From Corbicula japonica (Eukaryota > Mollusca > Bivalvia > Venerida > Cyrenidae), in assembly GCA_038501625.1 (NCBI GenBank), contig JAZAYU010000943.1, positions 53,833 through 117,832 on the forward strand: a stretch of DNA of 64,000 nucleotides. The letters are read 5' to 3'. This document shows, piece by piece, positions 12,225-22,290 of the stretch (position 1 is the first letter of the stretch; every line of letters starts with the position of its first letter). The notes under the pieces are model-generated. The model had not been told where the DNA came from. It saw only the letters and a program-made list of their open reading frames with translations, and ran no database searches. Position numbers and translations under genes: made by a program.

Positions 12225-12440
12225 CAGGAATCGCAGCAGAAAACACAGCCTCCCCACGCAGCCAAAACGTAGAGAGGAAGAGAAATCATGTGTAGATAAG
12301 AAGATCAATTTCAAACAGACACCACAAGCAGAAATACCGAACCTAGAGTTACCGCCTTGGAACGGTCGACGGTCAGTGGCAAAACAATTTGCCACCACAT
12401 TCTAGGATGCACCAACCTAAGACTTGCCCCAACAGGTTTT
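12225..12440 (-). repeat. SINE-like repeat, family C, reverse copy
   Basis: The segment GGTCAGTGGCAAAACAATTTGCCAC followed by GCACCAACCTAAGACTTG matches, in reverse complement, the unit at 63690-63860 (GGTTGGTGCACCCTAGAACC ... CAGTGGCAATTTGATTTGCCACTGACC). It is also shared with 62255-62440 (CGCCTCCCCAC...TAGAGAGG). An 86-codon minus frame across it is not a gene. Confidence 0.65.
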
Positions 12441-13078
12441 CATATGAACAATTTGTCTTTGTAAAATATCTTCAGCCCACCAATCAACTCGACAATGTAG
12501 CGTGCTAAAGCATACAAATACAAAAAGCTAATAGCATTGTCAAGAAAAACGACTGGTACTCAATAATCCTTACCGAGACCAGAGCCTCCGGAGGGAAATC
12601 AAAACCACCAAAACCTATTTAATTCTGAATCAGATACAATTGCAAGCCCACACAACTTGTCATTAACCAGTTTACAGAGCCCAAAGCGAACAAGAGCCAG
12701 TAGCAAAAGACAGCAGGTCGAAAATAAAGCACATATTAAATGGGGCATCATTTCAAGTGGGGAGTGAGTCAGTATCTATTCTTCCCTATCCCCTAAACCA
12801 TAAAAATATTATTAATGTGAGTTTTGACTGAAAAATGAAAAAGGTAAAAACAACTTTTTGTAGAGTGTGGGGGTGCTGGGTAGGGACCTGAATCCCCACT
12901 CTCAACAAACATTACAAGTTTGTTTGTCGATAAAATTAAAAGTTAAAAGATTTGAGAGGGTATTTCACCCACCCTGGACTACTCCAACCTGCCTACCCCC
13001 TACCACTCAATACTTCTTTAAAAGTATTAAAGTGTCATTTGGTTTATACCTTTTAAATAAATAACCTGAATAAAGTAA
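12441..13078. other. Diverged repetitive sequence flanking element copy 3
   Basis: Stretches such as GAGTTTTGACTGAAAAATG with following GTGGGGGTGCTGGGTAGG resemble others at 14465-14560 and 14735-14830. An older, diverged repeat was therefore probably split by the element at 13079-14404. No gene seen. Confidence 0.4.
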
Positions 13079-14404
13079 AACAAGAGGGTCATGATGGCCC
13101 TATATCGCTCACCTGAGTACAAAAGTACTCCCTGCTTGTGGTTTCAGACAAGAAGATTTTTAAAGTTTTGCCTATACAAGTCTATGTAAAATGAAGTGAC
13201 CCCTGGGGCGGGGCCAATTTTGACCCCAGGAAAATAATTTGAACAATCTTTGTAGACTTTCAATAGAGGATGCTAAATGCCAAATATCTAAGCTCTAGGC
13301 CTTGTGGTTTCAGACAAGAAGATTTTTAAAGTTTTTCCTATACAAGTCTTTATAAAATGAAGTGACCCCTGCGGCGGGGCCAATTTTGACCCCAGGGAAA
13401 TCATTTGAACAATCTTTGTAGAGTTCCACTAGAGAGTGCTAAATGCCAAATATCTAAGCTCTAGGCCTTGTGGTTTCAGACAAGAAGATTTTTAAAGTTT
13501 TTCCTATACAAGTCTTTATAAAATGAAGTGACCCCTGTGGCAGGGCCAATTTAGACCCCTGGGGAATAATTTGAACAATCTTTGTAGAGTTCCACTAGAG
13601 GATGCTAAATGCCAAATATCTAAGCTCTAGGCCTTGTGGTTTCAGACAAGAAGATTTTTAAAGTTTTTCCTATATAAGTCTATGCAAAATGAAGTAACCC
13701 CTGGGGCGGGGCCAATTTTGACCCCAGGGAAATAATTTGAACAATCTTTGTAGAGTTCCACTAGAGGTTTCAAAATGCCAAATATCTAAGCTCTTGGCCT
13801 TGTGGTTTCAGACAAGAAGATTTTTAAAGTTTTTCCTATATAAGTCTATGCAAAATGAAGTGACCCCTGGGGCGGGGCCAATTTTGACCCCAGGGAAATA
13901 ATTTGAACAATCTTTGTAGAGTTCCACTAGAGGATGCTAAATGCCAAATATCTAAGCTCTACGCCTTGTGGTTTCAGACAAGAAGATTTTTAAAGTTTTT
14001 CCTATATAAGTCTATGTAAAATGAAGTGACCCCTGGGACGGAGCCAATTTTGACCCCAGGGAAATAATTTGAACAAACTTTGTAGAGTTCCACTAGAGGA
14101 TGCTAAATGCCAAATATCTAAGCTCTAGGCCTTGTAGTTTCAGACAAGAAGATTTTTAAAGTTTTTCCTTTCGGTTGCCATGGCAACCAGAGTTCTGCAT
14201 GGAATTGATTTCTTTGAACAACTTTGGAAGAGCTTCATGCAAGGAACATCCGTGACAAGTTTCGTCAAAATTGGCCAAGCCGTTTCAGAGAAGAAGTCGT
14301 TTGAAGAAAAAGTTGACGACGGACGGACGCACGGACGACGGACGACGGACATCAGGCGATCACAAAAGCTCACCATGAGCACTTCGTGCTCAGGTGAGCT
14401 AAAA
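13079..14404 (+). mobile_element. Non-autonomous element with core tandem repeats, copy 3
   Basis: The ends match copy 1: ACAAGAGGGTCATGATGGCCC at the start and GAGCACTTCGTGCTCAGG then TGAGCTAAAA at the end. Inside are about six units of ~166 bp of the uniform subtype only. The diverged paired subtype of copies 1 and 2 is missing, so it appears to be a shorter or younger variant. Confidence 0.8.
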
Positions 14405-15225
14405 AGCAGAAGGAGTACACTAAGGCTCCATCTTTTACACCACACTATCAAAACAAACTCTTATTGGGGTGAGTTTTAAAAGAAACTAATGGAAAAAGTG
14501 AAACAAATGGGTCGGGTGGATGGAGAGCTGTAGGATAGGAACGGATTTACCGTACCCAGACACCCTTTAACCTCTCTGACCCCCAACCCATGCCCACTCC
14601 CTTAGCCACTCGGCAATGCTTATCTAAGTCAGTGTCATTCGTTTCATGTTTTGTGCTAAAACCTTATGAAATAAAATGGATTAAAAATAAGTCGGGGTTC
14701 TAAAGATTCTTTCTTGTCTACACCACCATTTTTACTGGTTTGAGTTTTGAAAAAAAAATGGAAGGGGAGGGAGGATGGTGGTTATGTACCTAAATTCCAC
14801 CCTAACATGCCCAACAAATATTCAAGTAGTGTGTTTGTTTCAGTTTAGAAATAAATAAAATAAAAATTAACAATTATTTGGGAGGTGGTACCCCTCCCAG
14901 ACACACCTTATCCTGCACTCCTTTTTACCCACCCTACTCCTCCCCCAATCCTTTAAACACCCAACACTTCTTAGCAACGTATGTGCCATTTTTCGTATAC
15001 CTTTTGCTACAGACTTTTAATAAATAAAAGAATAAATAAAAGAATAAATAAATGAAAAAATAGAAAAACAAGATAGTCGGAACGACAAAAATATGCCCCG
15101 CCGCATGCGTGAAAGTTGCAAAGGTTATGGCTGCTTTATTGCTAATTAACAAAATATATCTGTGCAACGATCATGAGGTTGAACACTTTTCTCACTTTGT
15201 TTCATATTTGCTCGCTTTTGGTTCT
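14405..15225. other. Diverged repetitive and AT-rich sequence
   Basis: It continues the repeat seen at 12.7-13.07 kb (C-rich blocks such as CCCAACCCATGCCCACTCCC at 14582 and CCTTTTTACCCACCC at 14921) and includes a short AATAAATAAAAG run at 15020-15052. No gene recognised. Confidence 0.4.
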
Positions 15226-16350
15226 TCAAATTATGCAACTTTCTTGAAATTCCTACTAGGCATTCCGAAGTTATGTAGCATACACAAACTACATCTCATT
15301 GCGGTAAACATTTGACCAAAGTTTCATGACATTCCATCCAGGTGTTTAGAAATCATAGTAGGTACACAAAATATATGACTCTAACATTTGTCCAACCCTG
15401 TGATCTGGTGCTTAAGCCAGAATCGTTGAAACACAGGTTCTGCACATTGTCTCAATGAGGTGAACATTTGACCAAAGTTTCATGAAATACCGTCCAGTTG
15501 TTTGGAAATTATGGAGCAAATACGAAATACATGGTTCAAACCTTCAAAGACAACTAGTGACCTTCACCTTGAGCTGGATGGAATTGACATTTTACAAAAG
15601 TTTGATAAAATTCATTTCAAGGGTTTAGAAGATATGAATCGGTCACAAAATACATGGTTCAAATCTTCAATGACATTGACCTTGAGCCAGCCAGGATGGA
15701 ACATGGGTTCTGCATCTTGATGGGTTGAACATTTGATCAGTTTCATGATATTCATTCCAGGGGTTCAAAAGATATTAACCGGACACGAAACACGGTTCAA
15801 ATCTTCAAACACCACTGGTGACCATGACCTTAAGTAGGCCAGGTTGGAACATGGGTTCTGCACATTGTCATCATGGGCCAAGATTTGACTAAATTTGCAT
15901 GAAATTCCTTTTAAAGATTGAGTAGTTATGGACACGAATGGAAGGGCAAAACACATCGTTCAAACATCATTGGAAACATTGACCTTGAGCCAGGCAGGTT
16001 GGAACAGGGGTTCTGCATGTCGTGTTGATAGGGTGAACATTCCACGAAAGTTTCATGAAATTCATCCCAGGGGTTCCGAAGATATGAACCGGACACGAAA
16101 TGCATCAAATCTTCAAACACCACAGGTGGCATTGACCTTGAGTCGGTCAGGTTGGAACATGGTTTTGCACGTCGTCATGATGGATGAACATTTGACTAAA
16201 GTTTCATGAAATTCCTCCAGGGGTTGAAAAGTTATGGACCGGACCCGAAATGCGCATGGCACGGACGAAAGGAGGGGCCGACAGACAGACGGACGGACGA
16301 AGACCATTCCTATACCCCCTCCCGCTACGCGGCGGTGGATAAAAATGGAA
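15226..16350. repeat. Diverged ~150 bp tandem repeat element
   Basis: The motif GAACATTTGACCAAAGTTTC with ATGAAATTCC recurs, diverged, near 15310, 15464, 15588, 15728, 15882, 16037 and 16188, each followed by GGTT-x-GAAGATATG and CTTGAGCCAGGCAGG-type segments. The array ends in a GACAGACAGACGGACGGACG tract and CGGCGGTGGATAAA. The build is the same as the core-repeat elements further left (tandem core plus purine-rich GAC-rich tail) but the sequence differs. Short frames inside are shadows. Confidence 0.65.
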
Positions 16351-16460
16351 GGGCCGAGGCGGTACCAATGATCCTTCCGCACCACCACCACCAAAATGTT
16401 TTGATAGGTGCGAGGTTTTAGAAATAAAAGTAATAAAACAAAAGATGTGTGAAGTTAGCG

Positions 16461-16883
16461 GCCTGGCTGCCTGGACCGTTTGGCATGGCAGCTCCATGGC
16501 TGTCTGGACTGATAGGCATGGCAGCTCCCTGGCTGTCTGGACTGATAGGCATGGCAGCTCCCTGGCTGCCTGGACCGTTAGGCATGGCAGCTCCCTGGCT
16601 GTCTGGACTGATGGGCATGGCAGCTCCCTGGCTGCCTGGACCGTTGGGCATGGCAGCTCCCTGGCTGTCTGGACTGATAGGCATGGCAGCTCCCTGGCTG
16701 TCTGGACTGTTGGGCATGGCAGCTCCCTGGCTGCCTGGACCGTTTGGCATGGCAGCTCCCTGGCTGTCTGGACTGATAGGCATGGCAGCTCCCTGGCTGT
16801 CTGGACCGTTGGGCATGGCAGCTCCCTGGCTGTCTGGACTGATAGGCATGGCAGCTCCCTGGCTGTCTGGACCGTTGGTCATG
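16461..16883. repeat. 33 bp minisatellite, block 1
   Basis: Thirteen or so head-to-tail copies of GGCATGGCAGCTCCCTGGCT plus GTCTGGACTG and a variable dinucleotide. The unit length is 33 (11 codons) and contains no stop in several frames, hence long open frames on both strands. This block is duplicated almost exactly at 19495-19917 (offset 3034). Confidence 0.95.
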
Positions 16884-17119
16884 GCAAATGGGCAGCAGAT
16901 AGATGTTGGGGAAGCCGTAGCTTTAAAATGAAGGGCATGTGCAAGTGGTGTACAGGTGATGTTTATTCACCACTTGCCAACAGCTTCCACATATCCCCTA
17001 TATCTTTCCTAACATCAATCTGGGCACCTCTTGCGGATGTCTTCCATTGATAAGCTATGTCTTCTCTTACATCCGTCTGCTAACCATTTGCCAATGGCTG
17101 TCATTGTTACATGATAAGT
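16884..17119. repeat. Fold-back palindrome, copy 1 (left arm truncated)
   Basis: It starts ATGGCAAATGGGCAGCAG and ends CCATTTGCCAATGGCTG, then TTACATGATAAG. The inner part has CAAGTGGTG/CACCACTTG arms. Compared with the complete copy at 20990-21262, the first ~25 bases are replaced by the 33 bp minisatellite. It is identical over its length to 19918-20153 as far as I compared. Confidence 0.8.
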
Positions 17120-19917
17120 CTGGACTGTTGGGCATGGCAGCTCCCTGGCTGCCTGGACCGTTGGGCATCGCAGCTCCCTGACTGCCTGGACCGTTGGGCA
17201 TGGCAGCTCCCTGGCTGTCTGGACTGTTGGGCATGGCAGCTCCCTGGCTGTCTGGACTGATAGGCATTGCAGCTCCCTGGCTGTCTGGACTGGTGGAAAT
17301 GGCAGCTGCCTGGCTGTCTGGACTGATAGGCATGGCAGATCCCTGGCTGTCTGGACTGATAGGCATGGCAGCTCCCTGGCTGTCTGGACTGTTGGGCATG
17401 GCAGCTCCCTGGCTGCCTGGACCGTTGGGCATGGCAGCTCCCTGGCTGTCTGGACTGTTGGGCATGGCAGCTCCCTGGCTGTCTGGACTGATAGGCATGG
17501 CAGCTCCCTGGCTGTCTGGACTGTTGGGCATGGCAGCTCCCTGGCTGCCTGGACCGTTGGGCATGGCATCTCCCTGGCTGTCTGGACTGTTGGGCATGGC
17601 AGCTCCCTGGCTGTCTGGACTGATAGGCATTGCAGCTCCCTGGCTGTCTGGACTGGTGGGCATGGCAGCTCCCTGGCTGTCTGGACTGATAGGCATGGCA
17701 GCTCCCTGGCTGTCTGGACTGATAGGCATGGCAGCTCCCTGGCTGTCTGGACTGATAGGCATGGCAGCTCCCTGGCTGTCTGGACTGTTGGGCATGGCAG
17801 CTCCCTGGCTGTCTGGACTGTTGGGCATGGCAGCTCCCTGGGCTGTCTGGACTGATAGGCATTGCAGCTCCCTGGCTGCCTGGACTGATAGGCATTGCAG
17901 CTCCCTGGCTGCCTGGACCGTTGGGCATGGCAGCTCCCTGGCTGTCTGGACTGTTGGGCATGGCAGCTCCCTGGCTGTCTGGACTGTTGGGCATGGCAGC
18001 TACCTGGCTGTCTGGACTGTTGGGCATGGCAGCTCCCTGGGCTGTCTGGACTGATAGGCATTGCAGCTCCCTGGCTGCCTGGACTGATAGGCATTGCAGC
18101 TCCCTGGCTGCCTGGACCGTTGGGCATGGCAGCTCCCTGGCTGTCTGGACTGTTGGGCATGGCAGCTCCCTGGCTGTCTGGACTGATAGGCATTGCAGCT
18201 CCCTGGCTGTCTGGACTGGTGGGCATGGCAGCTCCCTGGCTGTCTGGACTGATTGGCATGGCAGCTCCCTGACTGTCTGGACTGAGGCATGGCAGCTCCC
18301 TGCCTGTCTGGACTGTTGGGCATGGCAGCTCCCTGGCTGTCTGGACTGTTGGGCATGGCATCTCCCTGGCTGTCTGGACTGTTTGGCATGGCAGCTTCCT
18401 GGCTGCCTGGACCGTTGGGCATGGCAGCTCCCTGGCTGTCTGGACTGATAGGCATTGCAGCTCCCTGGCTGCCTGGACCGTTGGGCATGGCAGCTCCCTG
18501 GCTGTCTGGACTGATAGACATGGCCGCACCCTTGCTGTCTGGACTGTTGGGCATGGCAGCTCCCTGGCTATCTGGACTGTTGGGCATGGTAGCTCCCTGG
18601 CTGTCTGGACTGTTGGGCATGGCATCTCCCTGGCTGTCTGGACTGTTGGGCATGGCAGCTCCCTTGCTGCCTGGACCGTTGGGCATGGCAGCTCCCTGGC
18701 TGTCTGGACTGATAGGCATTGCAGCTCCCTGGCTGCCTGGACCGTTGGGCATGGCAGCTCCCTGGCTGTCTGGACTGATAGGCATGGCAGCACCCTGGCT
18801 GTCTGGACTGTTGGGCATGGCAGCTCCCTGGCTGCCTGGACCGTTGGGCATGGCAGCTCCCTGGCTGTCTGGACTGTTGGGCATAGCAGCTCCCTGGCTG
18901 TCTGGACCAGACATCCAGGGAGCTGCCATGCCTATCAGTCCAGACAGCCAGGGAGCTGCCATGCCTATCAGTCCAGACAGCCAGGGAGCTGCCATGCCCA
19001 CCAGTCCAGACAGCCAGGGAGCTGCCATGCCTATCAGTCCAGACAGCCAGGGAGCTGCCATGCCCAACGGTCCAGGCAGCCAGGGAGCTGCCATGCCCAA
19101 CAGTCCAGACAGCCAGGGAGCTGCCATGCCCAACAGTCCAGACAGCCAGGGAGCTGCCATGCCTATCAGTCAAGACAGCCAGGGAGCTGCCATGCCCACC
19201 AGTCCAGACAGCCAGGGAGCTGCCATGCCTATCAGTCCAGACAGCCAGGGAGCTGCCTTGCCCAACGGTCCAGGCAGCCAGGGAGCTGCCATGCCCAACT
19301 GGCTGTCTGGACTGTTGGGCATGGCATCTCCCTGGCTGTCTGGACTGTTTGGCATGGCATCTCCCTGGCTGTCTGGACTGTTTGGCATGGCAGCTCCCTG
19401 GCTGTCTGGACTGATAGGCATGGCAGCTCCCTGGCTGTCTGGACTGATAGGCATGGCAGCTCCCTGGCTGTCTGGACTGTTGGGCATGGCAGCTCCCTGG
19501 CTGCCTGGACCGTTTGGCAAGGCAGCTCCATGGCTGTCTGGACTGATAGGCATGGCAGCTCCCTGGCTGTCTGGACTGATAGGCATGGCAGCTCCCTGGC
19601 TGCCTGGACCGTTAGGCATGGCAGCTCCCTGGCTGTCTGGACTGATGGGCATGGCAGCTCCCTGGCTGCCTGGACCGTTGGGCATGGCAGCTCCCTGGCT
19701 GTCTGGACTGATAGGCATGGCAGCTCCCTGGCTGTCTGGACTGTTGGGCATGGCAGCTCCCTGGCTGCCTGGACCGTTTGGCATGGCAGCTCCCTGGCTG
19801 TCTGGACTGATAGGCATGGCAGCTCCCTGGCTGTCTGGACTGTTGGGCATGGCAGCTCCCTGGCTGTCTGGACTGATAGGCATGGCAGCTCCCTGGCTGT
19901 CTGGACCGTTGGTCATG
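17120..19917. repeat. 33 bp minisatellite, block 2
   Basis: About 84 copies of the 33 bp unit, with one 12-unit stretch inverted (18907-19299). Unit subtypes differ mainly at a T/C pair (GTCTGGACT versus GCCTGGACC) and at the codon before GGC (TTG, ATA, GTG, ATG, TTT, TTA). A few units carry 1-3 bp indels (for example CCTGGGCTG near 17841 and GACTGAGGC near 18282). Plus-strand frames read GMAAPWLSGLL-like and minus-strand frames SPDSQGAAMPN-like peptides. No start, signal peptide or splice context shows that any frame is expressed, so I treat all of them as by-products of a stop-free 33 bp unit. Confidence 0.95.
18907..19299 (-). repeat. Inverted segment inside the 33 bp minisatellite
   Basis: From CTGGACCAGACATCCAGGG the unit reads in the reverse orientation (GGGAGCTGCCATGCC) for about 393 bp, close to 12 units. 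It flips back at ATGCCCAACTGGCTGTC. The plus-strand open frame stays open across both junctions. Confidence 0.95.
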
Positions 19918-20153
19918 GCAAATGGGCAGCAGATAGATGTTGGGGAAGCCGTAGCTTTAAAATGAAGGGCATGTGCAAGTGGTGTACAGGTGATGTTTAT
20001 TCACCACTTGCCAACAGCTTCCACATATCCCCTATATCTTTCCTAACATCAATCTGGGCACCTCTTGCGGATGTCTTCCATTGATAAGCTATGTCTTCTC
20101 TTACATCCGTCTGCTAACCATTTGCCAATGGCTGTCATTGTTACATGATAAGT
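19918..20153. repeat. Fold-back palindrome, copy 2 (left arm truncated)
   Basis: Same sequence as 16884-17119, shifted by 3034 bp, preceded by the same minisatellite variants. After ACATGATAAGT it continues into TGTTTCATTGTTCC, whereas copy 1 runs straight back into minisatellite. Confidence 0.85.
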
Positions 20154-20214
20154 TGTTTCATTGTTCCAATATTGATAACCTGAAGATGTCAGCTGAGTAG
20201 CCAGTATTGTAGCA

Positions 20215-20955
20215 GCATCCTTGACTGATGTTCACCACTAATGAGTGTTTTGATTGTTTCAGATCTTTTCAGCATTTGCTGTGCAGTGGGGGACCAAAGC
20301 AGCTTCCAGGACTGATGTTCACCATTAATGAGTGTTTTGATTGTTTCAGATATTTTCAGCTTTTGCTGTGCAGTGGGGAACCAAAGCAGCTTCCAGGACT
20401 GATGTTCATTACAAATGAGTGTTTTGATTGTTTCAGATATTTTCAGCTTCTGATGTGCAGTGGAAACCAAAGAAGCATTCTGGACTGAAATTCACTACTA
20501 ATGAGTGTTTTGATTGTTTCAGATATTTTCAGGTTCAGATGCACAGTGGGTGATTAAATCAGCATCCTGGACATATGTTCACTACTTATTAGTGTTTTTA
20601 TTGTTTCAGATATTTTCAGCTTCTGATATGCAGTGGTTGACCAAAGCAGCTTCTAGGACTGATGTTCACTACTGTTTTATTGTTTCAGATTGTAGTGTGC
20701 AGTGGTGTTCCAAGGCAGCATTCTTGACTGATGTTCACTACTTATTAAGTGTTTTAATTCTTTCAGATTTTTTTCAGCACAGATGTGCAGTTGGAGACGA
20801 AATCAGCATCATGGACTGATGTTCACTACTAATGATTGCTTTGTTGTTTCAGATATTTTTCAGCCTCAGATGTGGTGTTGGGGAAAAAATCAGCATCCTG
20901 GACTGATGTTCACTACTAATGAAAGTTTTCATTGTTTCAGGTATGAATTGATATA
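20215..20955 (+). repeat. ~87 bp tandem repeat with a 3' splice-site-like motif in each unit, block 1
   Basis: About eight or nine units starting GATGTTCACTACTAATGAG (20227, 20313, 20401, 20486, 20573 and on; spacing 85-88). Each holds a branch-point-like ACTAAT, then TGTTTTGATTGTTTCAG, then ATATTTTCAGCTTCTGATG and GTGCAGTGG. The last unit ends TTGTTTCAG|GTATGA. The longest frame repeats a 29-residue peptide but breaks after three units, so coding use is not supported. Confidence 0.9.
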
Positions 20956-20989
20956 TTCAGGTTACAAGTATCGGAAGAATGAAAACAAC

Positions 20990-21262
20990 ATATCATGTCA
21001 CAAAGACAGCCATTGGCAAATGGGCAGCAGATAGATGTTGGGGAAGCCATAGCTTATAAATGAAGGGCATGTGCAAGTGGTGTACAGGTGATGTTTATTC
21101 ACCACTTGCCAACAGCTTCCACATATCCCCTATATCTTTCCTAACATCAATCTGGGCACCTCTTGCCGATGTCTTCCATTGATAAGCTATGTCTTCTCAA
21201 ACATCCATCTGCTTACCATTTGCCAATGGCTGCCATTGTTACATGATAAGTTGTTTCATTGT
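20990..21262. repeat. Fold-back palindrome, copy 3 (complete)
   Basis: A long imperfect palindrome. The left arm (ATCATGTCACAAAGACAG, CCATTGGCAAATGGGCAGC, then GAAGCCATAGCTTAT) pairs with the right arm (GATAAGCTATGTCTTC, CTGCTTACCATTTGCCAATGG, then TTACATGATAAG). The centre has CAAGTGGTG/CACCACTTG arms around a 17 nt loop. Arms are about 125 nt. It has the form of a fold-back MITE, and it shows what copies 1 and 2 have lost. Confidence 0.8.
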
Positions 21263-21319
21263 TCCAATATTGATAACCTGAAGATGTCAGCTGAGTAGCC
21301 AGTATTGTAGCAGCATCCT

Positions 21320-21570
21320 CAACTGATGATCACCACTACTGAGTGTTTTGATTGTTTCAGATACTTTCAGCTTCTGCTGTGCAGTGGGGGACCAAAGCAT
21401 CATCCTGGACTGATGTTCACTACTAATGAGTGTTTTGATTATTTCACATATTTTCAGCTTCTGATATGCAGTGGTTGACCAAAGCAGCTTCCAGGACTGA
21501 TGTTCTCTACTAATGAATGTTTTTTATTGTTTCAGATATTTTCAGCTTCTGATGTGCAGTGAGAACCGAA
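21320..21570 (+). repeat. ~87 bp tandem repeat, block 2
   Basis: Three units of the same repeat as 20215-20955, after a further copy of the unique linker TTGTTTCATTGTTCCAATAT (20155 and 21252). The palindrome, linker and first units were therefore duplicated together with an offset of about 1098 bp. Confidence 0.85.
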
Positions 21571-21970
21571 GCAGCATTGTTAAATTCTCTGACCTTAGGA
21601 TTAAGATGTTTTTGTGGCCTTTCAAAAAGCATAAATAATACTAATTTCAATTTTAATTTACATTTGAACTCCTGGTCAAACTGCACTGTGCACCTACAAC
21701 AAACCATTGCTTAACTTATAGGCTTGGTCATCTTAAACATGTCTGGGTCTGTGGTCAGAGAAATATTAAAACAAACTAAAACTAATGTAATTAAGATACT
21801 ATTTGTGTTATGTCATAATGGTCAACATACATTTTACTGTTAAAATAATCAAACAAGAATTTGCTGTTCAGTCATACTTGAAACAATAGCAGTAATGTAA
21901 TGCCTTGATTGTTGAGAACAAGATTCTTTGCTCTTGTGTAATATTGTCAAACATTATTTGTGCTGTTAGG
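21571..21970. other. Non-coding sequence
   Basis: AT-rich, no gene or repeat structure recognised. A 65-codon minus frame crosses the end of the 87 bp array and is not supported. Confidence 0.4.
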
Positions 21971-21971
21971 T

Positions 21972-22105
21972 AATGCTAGGACAAGATTTTGGCCGTTAGG
22001 ATAAGATTTTGGCTGCTTAGGACAAGATTTTGGCTGTTAGGACAAGATTTTGGTTGTTAGGACAAGATTTTGGCTGTTCGGACAAGATTTTGGCTGTTTG
22101 GTAAT
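21972..22105. repeat. 20 bp tandem repeat
   Basis: About six copies of AGGACAAGATTTTGGCTGTT with small variants between 21972 and 22105. Confidence 0.9.
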
Positions 22106-22199
22106 AAATACCATTTTGGCAATTGAGTAAACATGAATGCTATTTAAAATAATATGTTCCTGTTAGGATAAAGCTTTCTTAAGGTGCACAGGTTACTTC

Positions 22200-22290
22200 T
22201 CATGGTGTAAGGCAACACACTTGCTGCATCAGCAGTAAGAATTCCATGTTCAAGTCATGGTGAGAAGATGCTGCACACTTTTGTAAAGCC
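22200..22290 (+). repeat. tRNA-like SINE head
   Basis: Box-A-like TGGTGTAAGGCAACACA, a TTGCTG/CAGCAG hairpin in the anticodon-arm position and box-B-like ATGTTCAAGTCATGG on the plus strand. Not a clean cloverleaf. Similar tRNA-like heads occur at 1905, 24165 and 25918. Confidence 0.5.

Noticed and set aside
12138..12398. 86-codon minus frame
   Set aside because: Overlaps the family C repeat; no splice or domain support.
16418..19965. Long open frames (up to ~590 codons) as real repetitive proteins
   Set aside because: A stop-free 33 bp unit opens several frames on both strands automatically. No start context, signal peptide or splice structure favours one.
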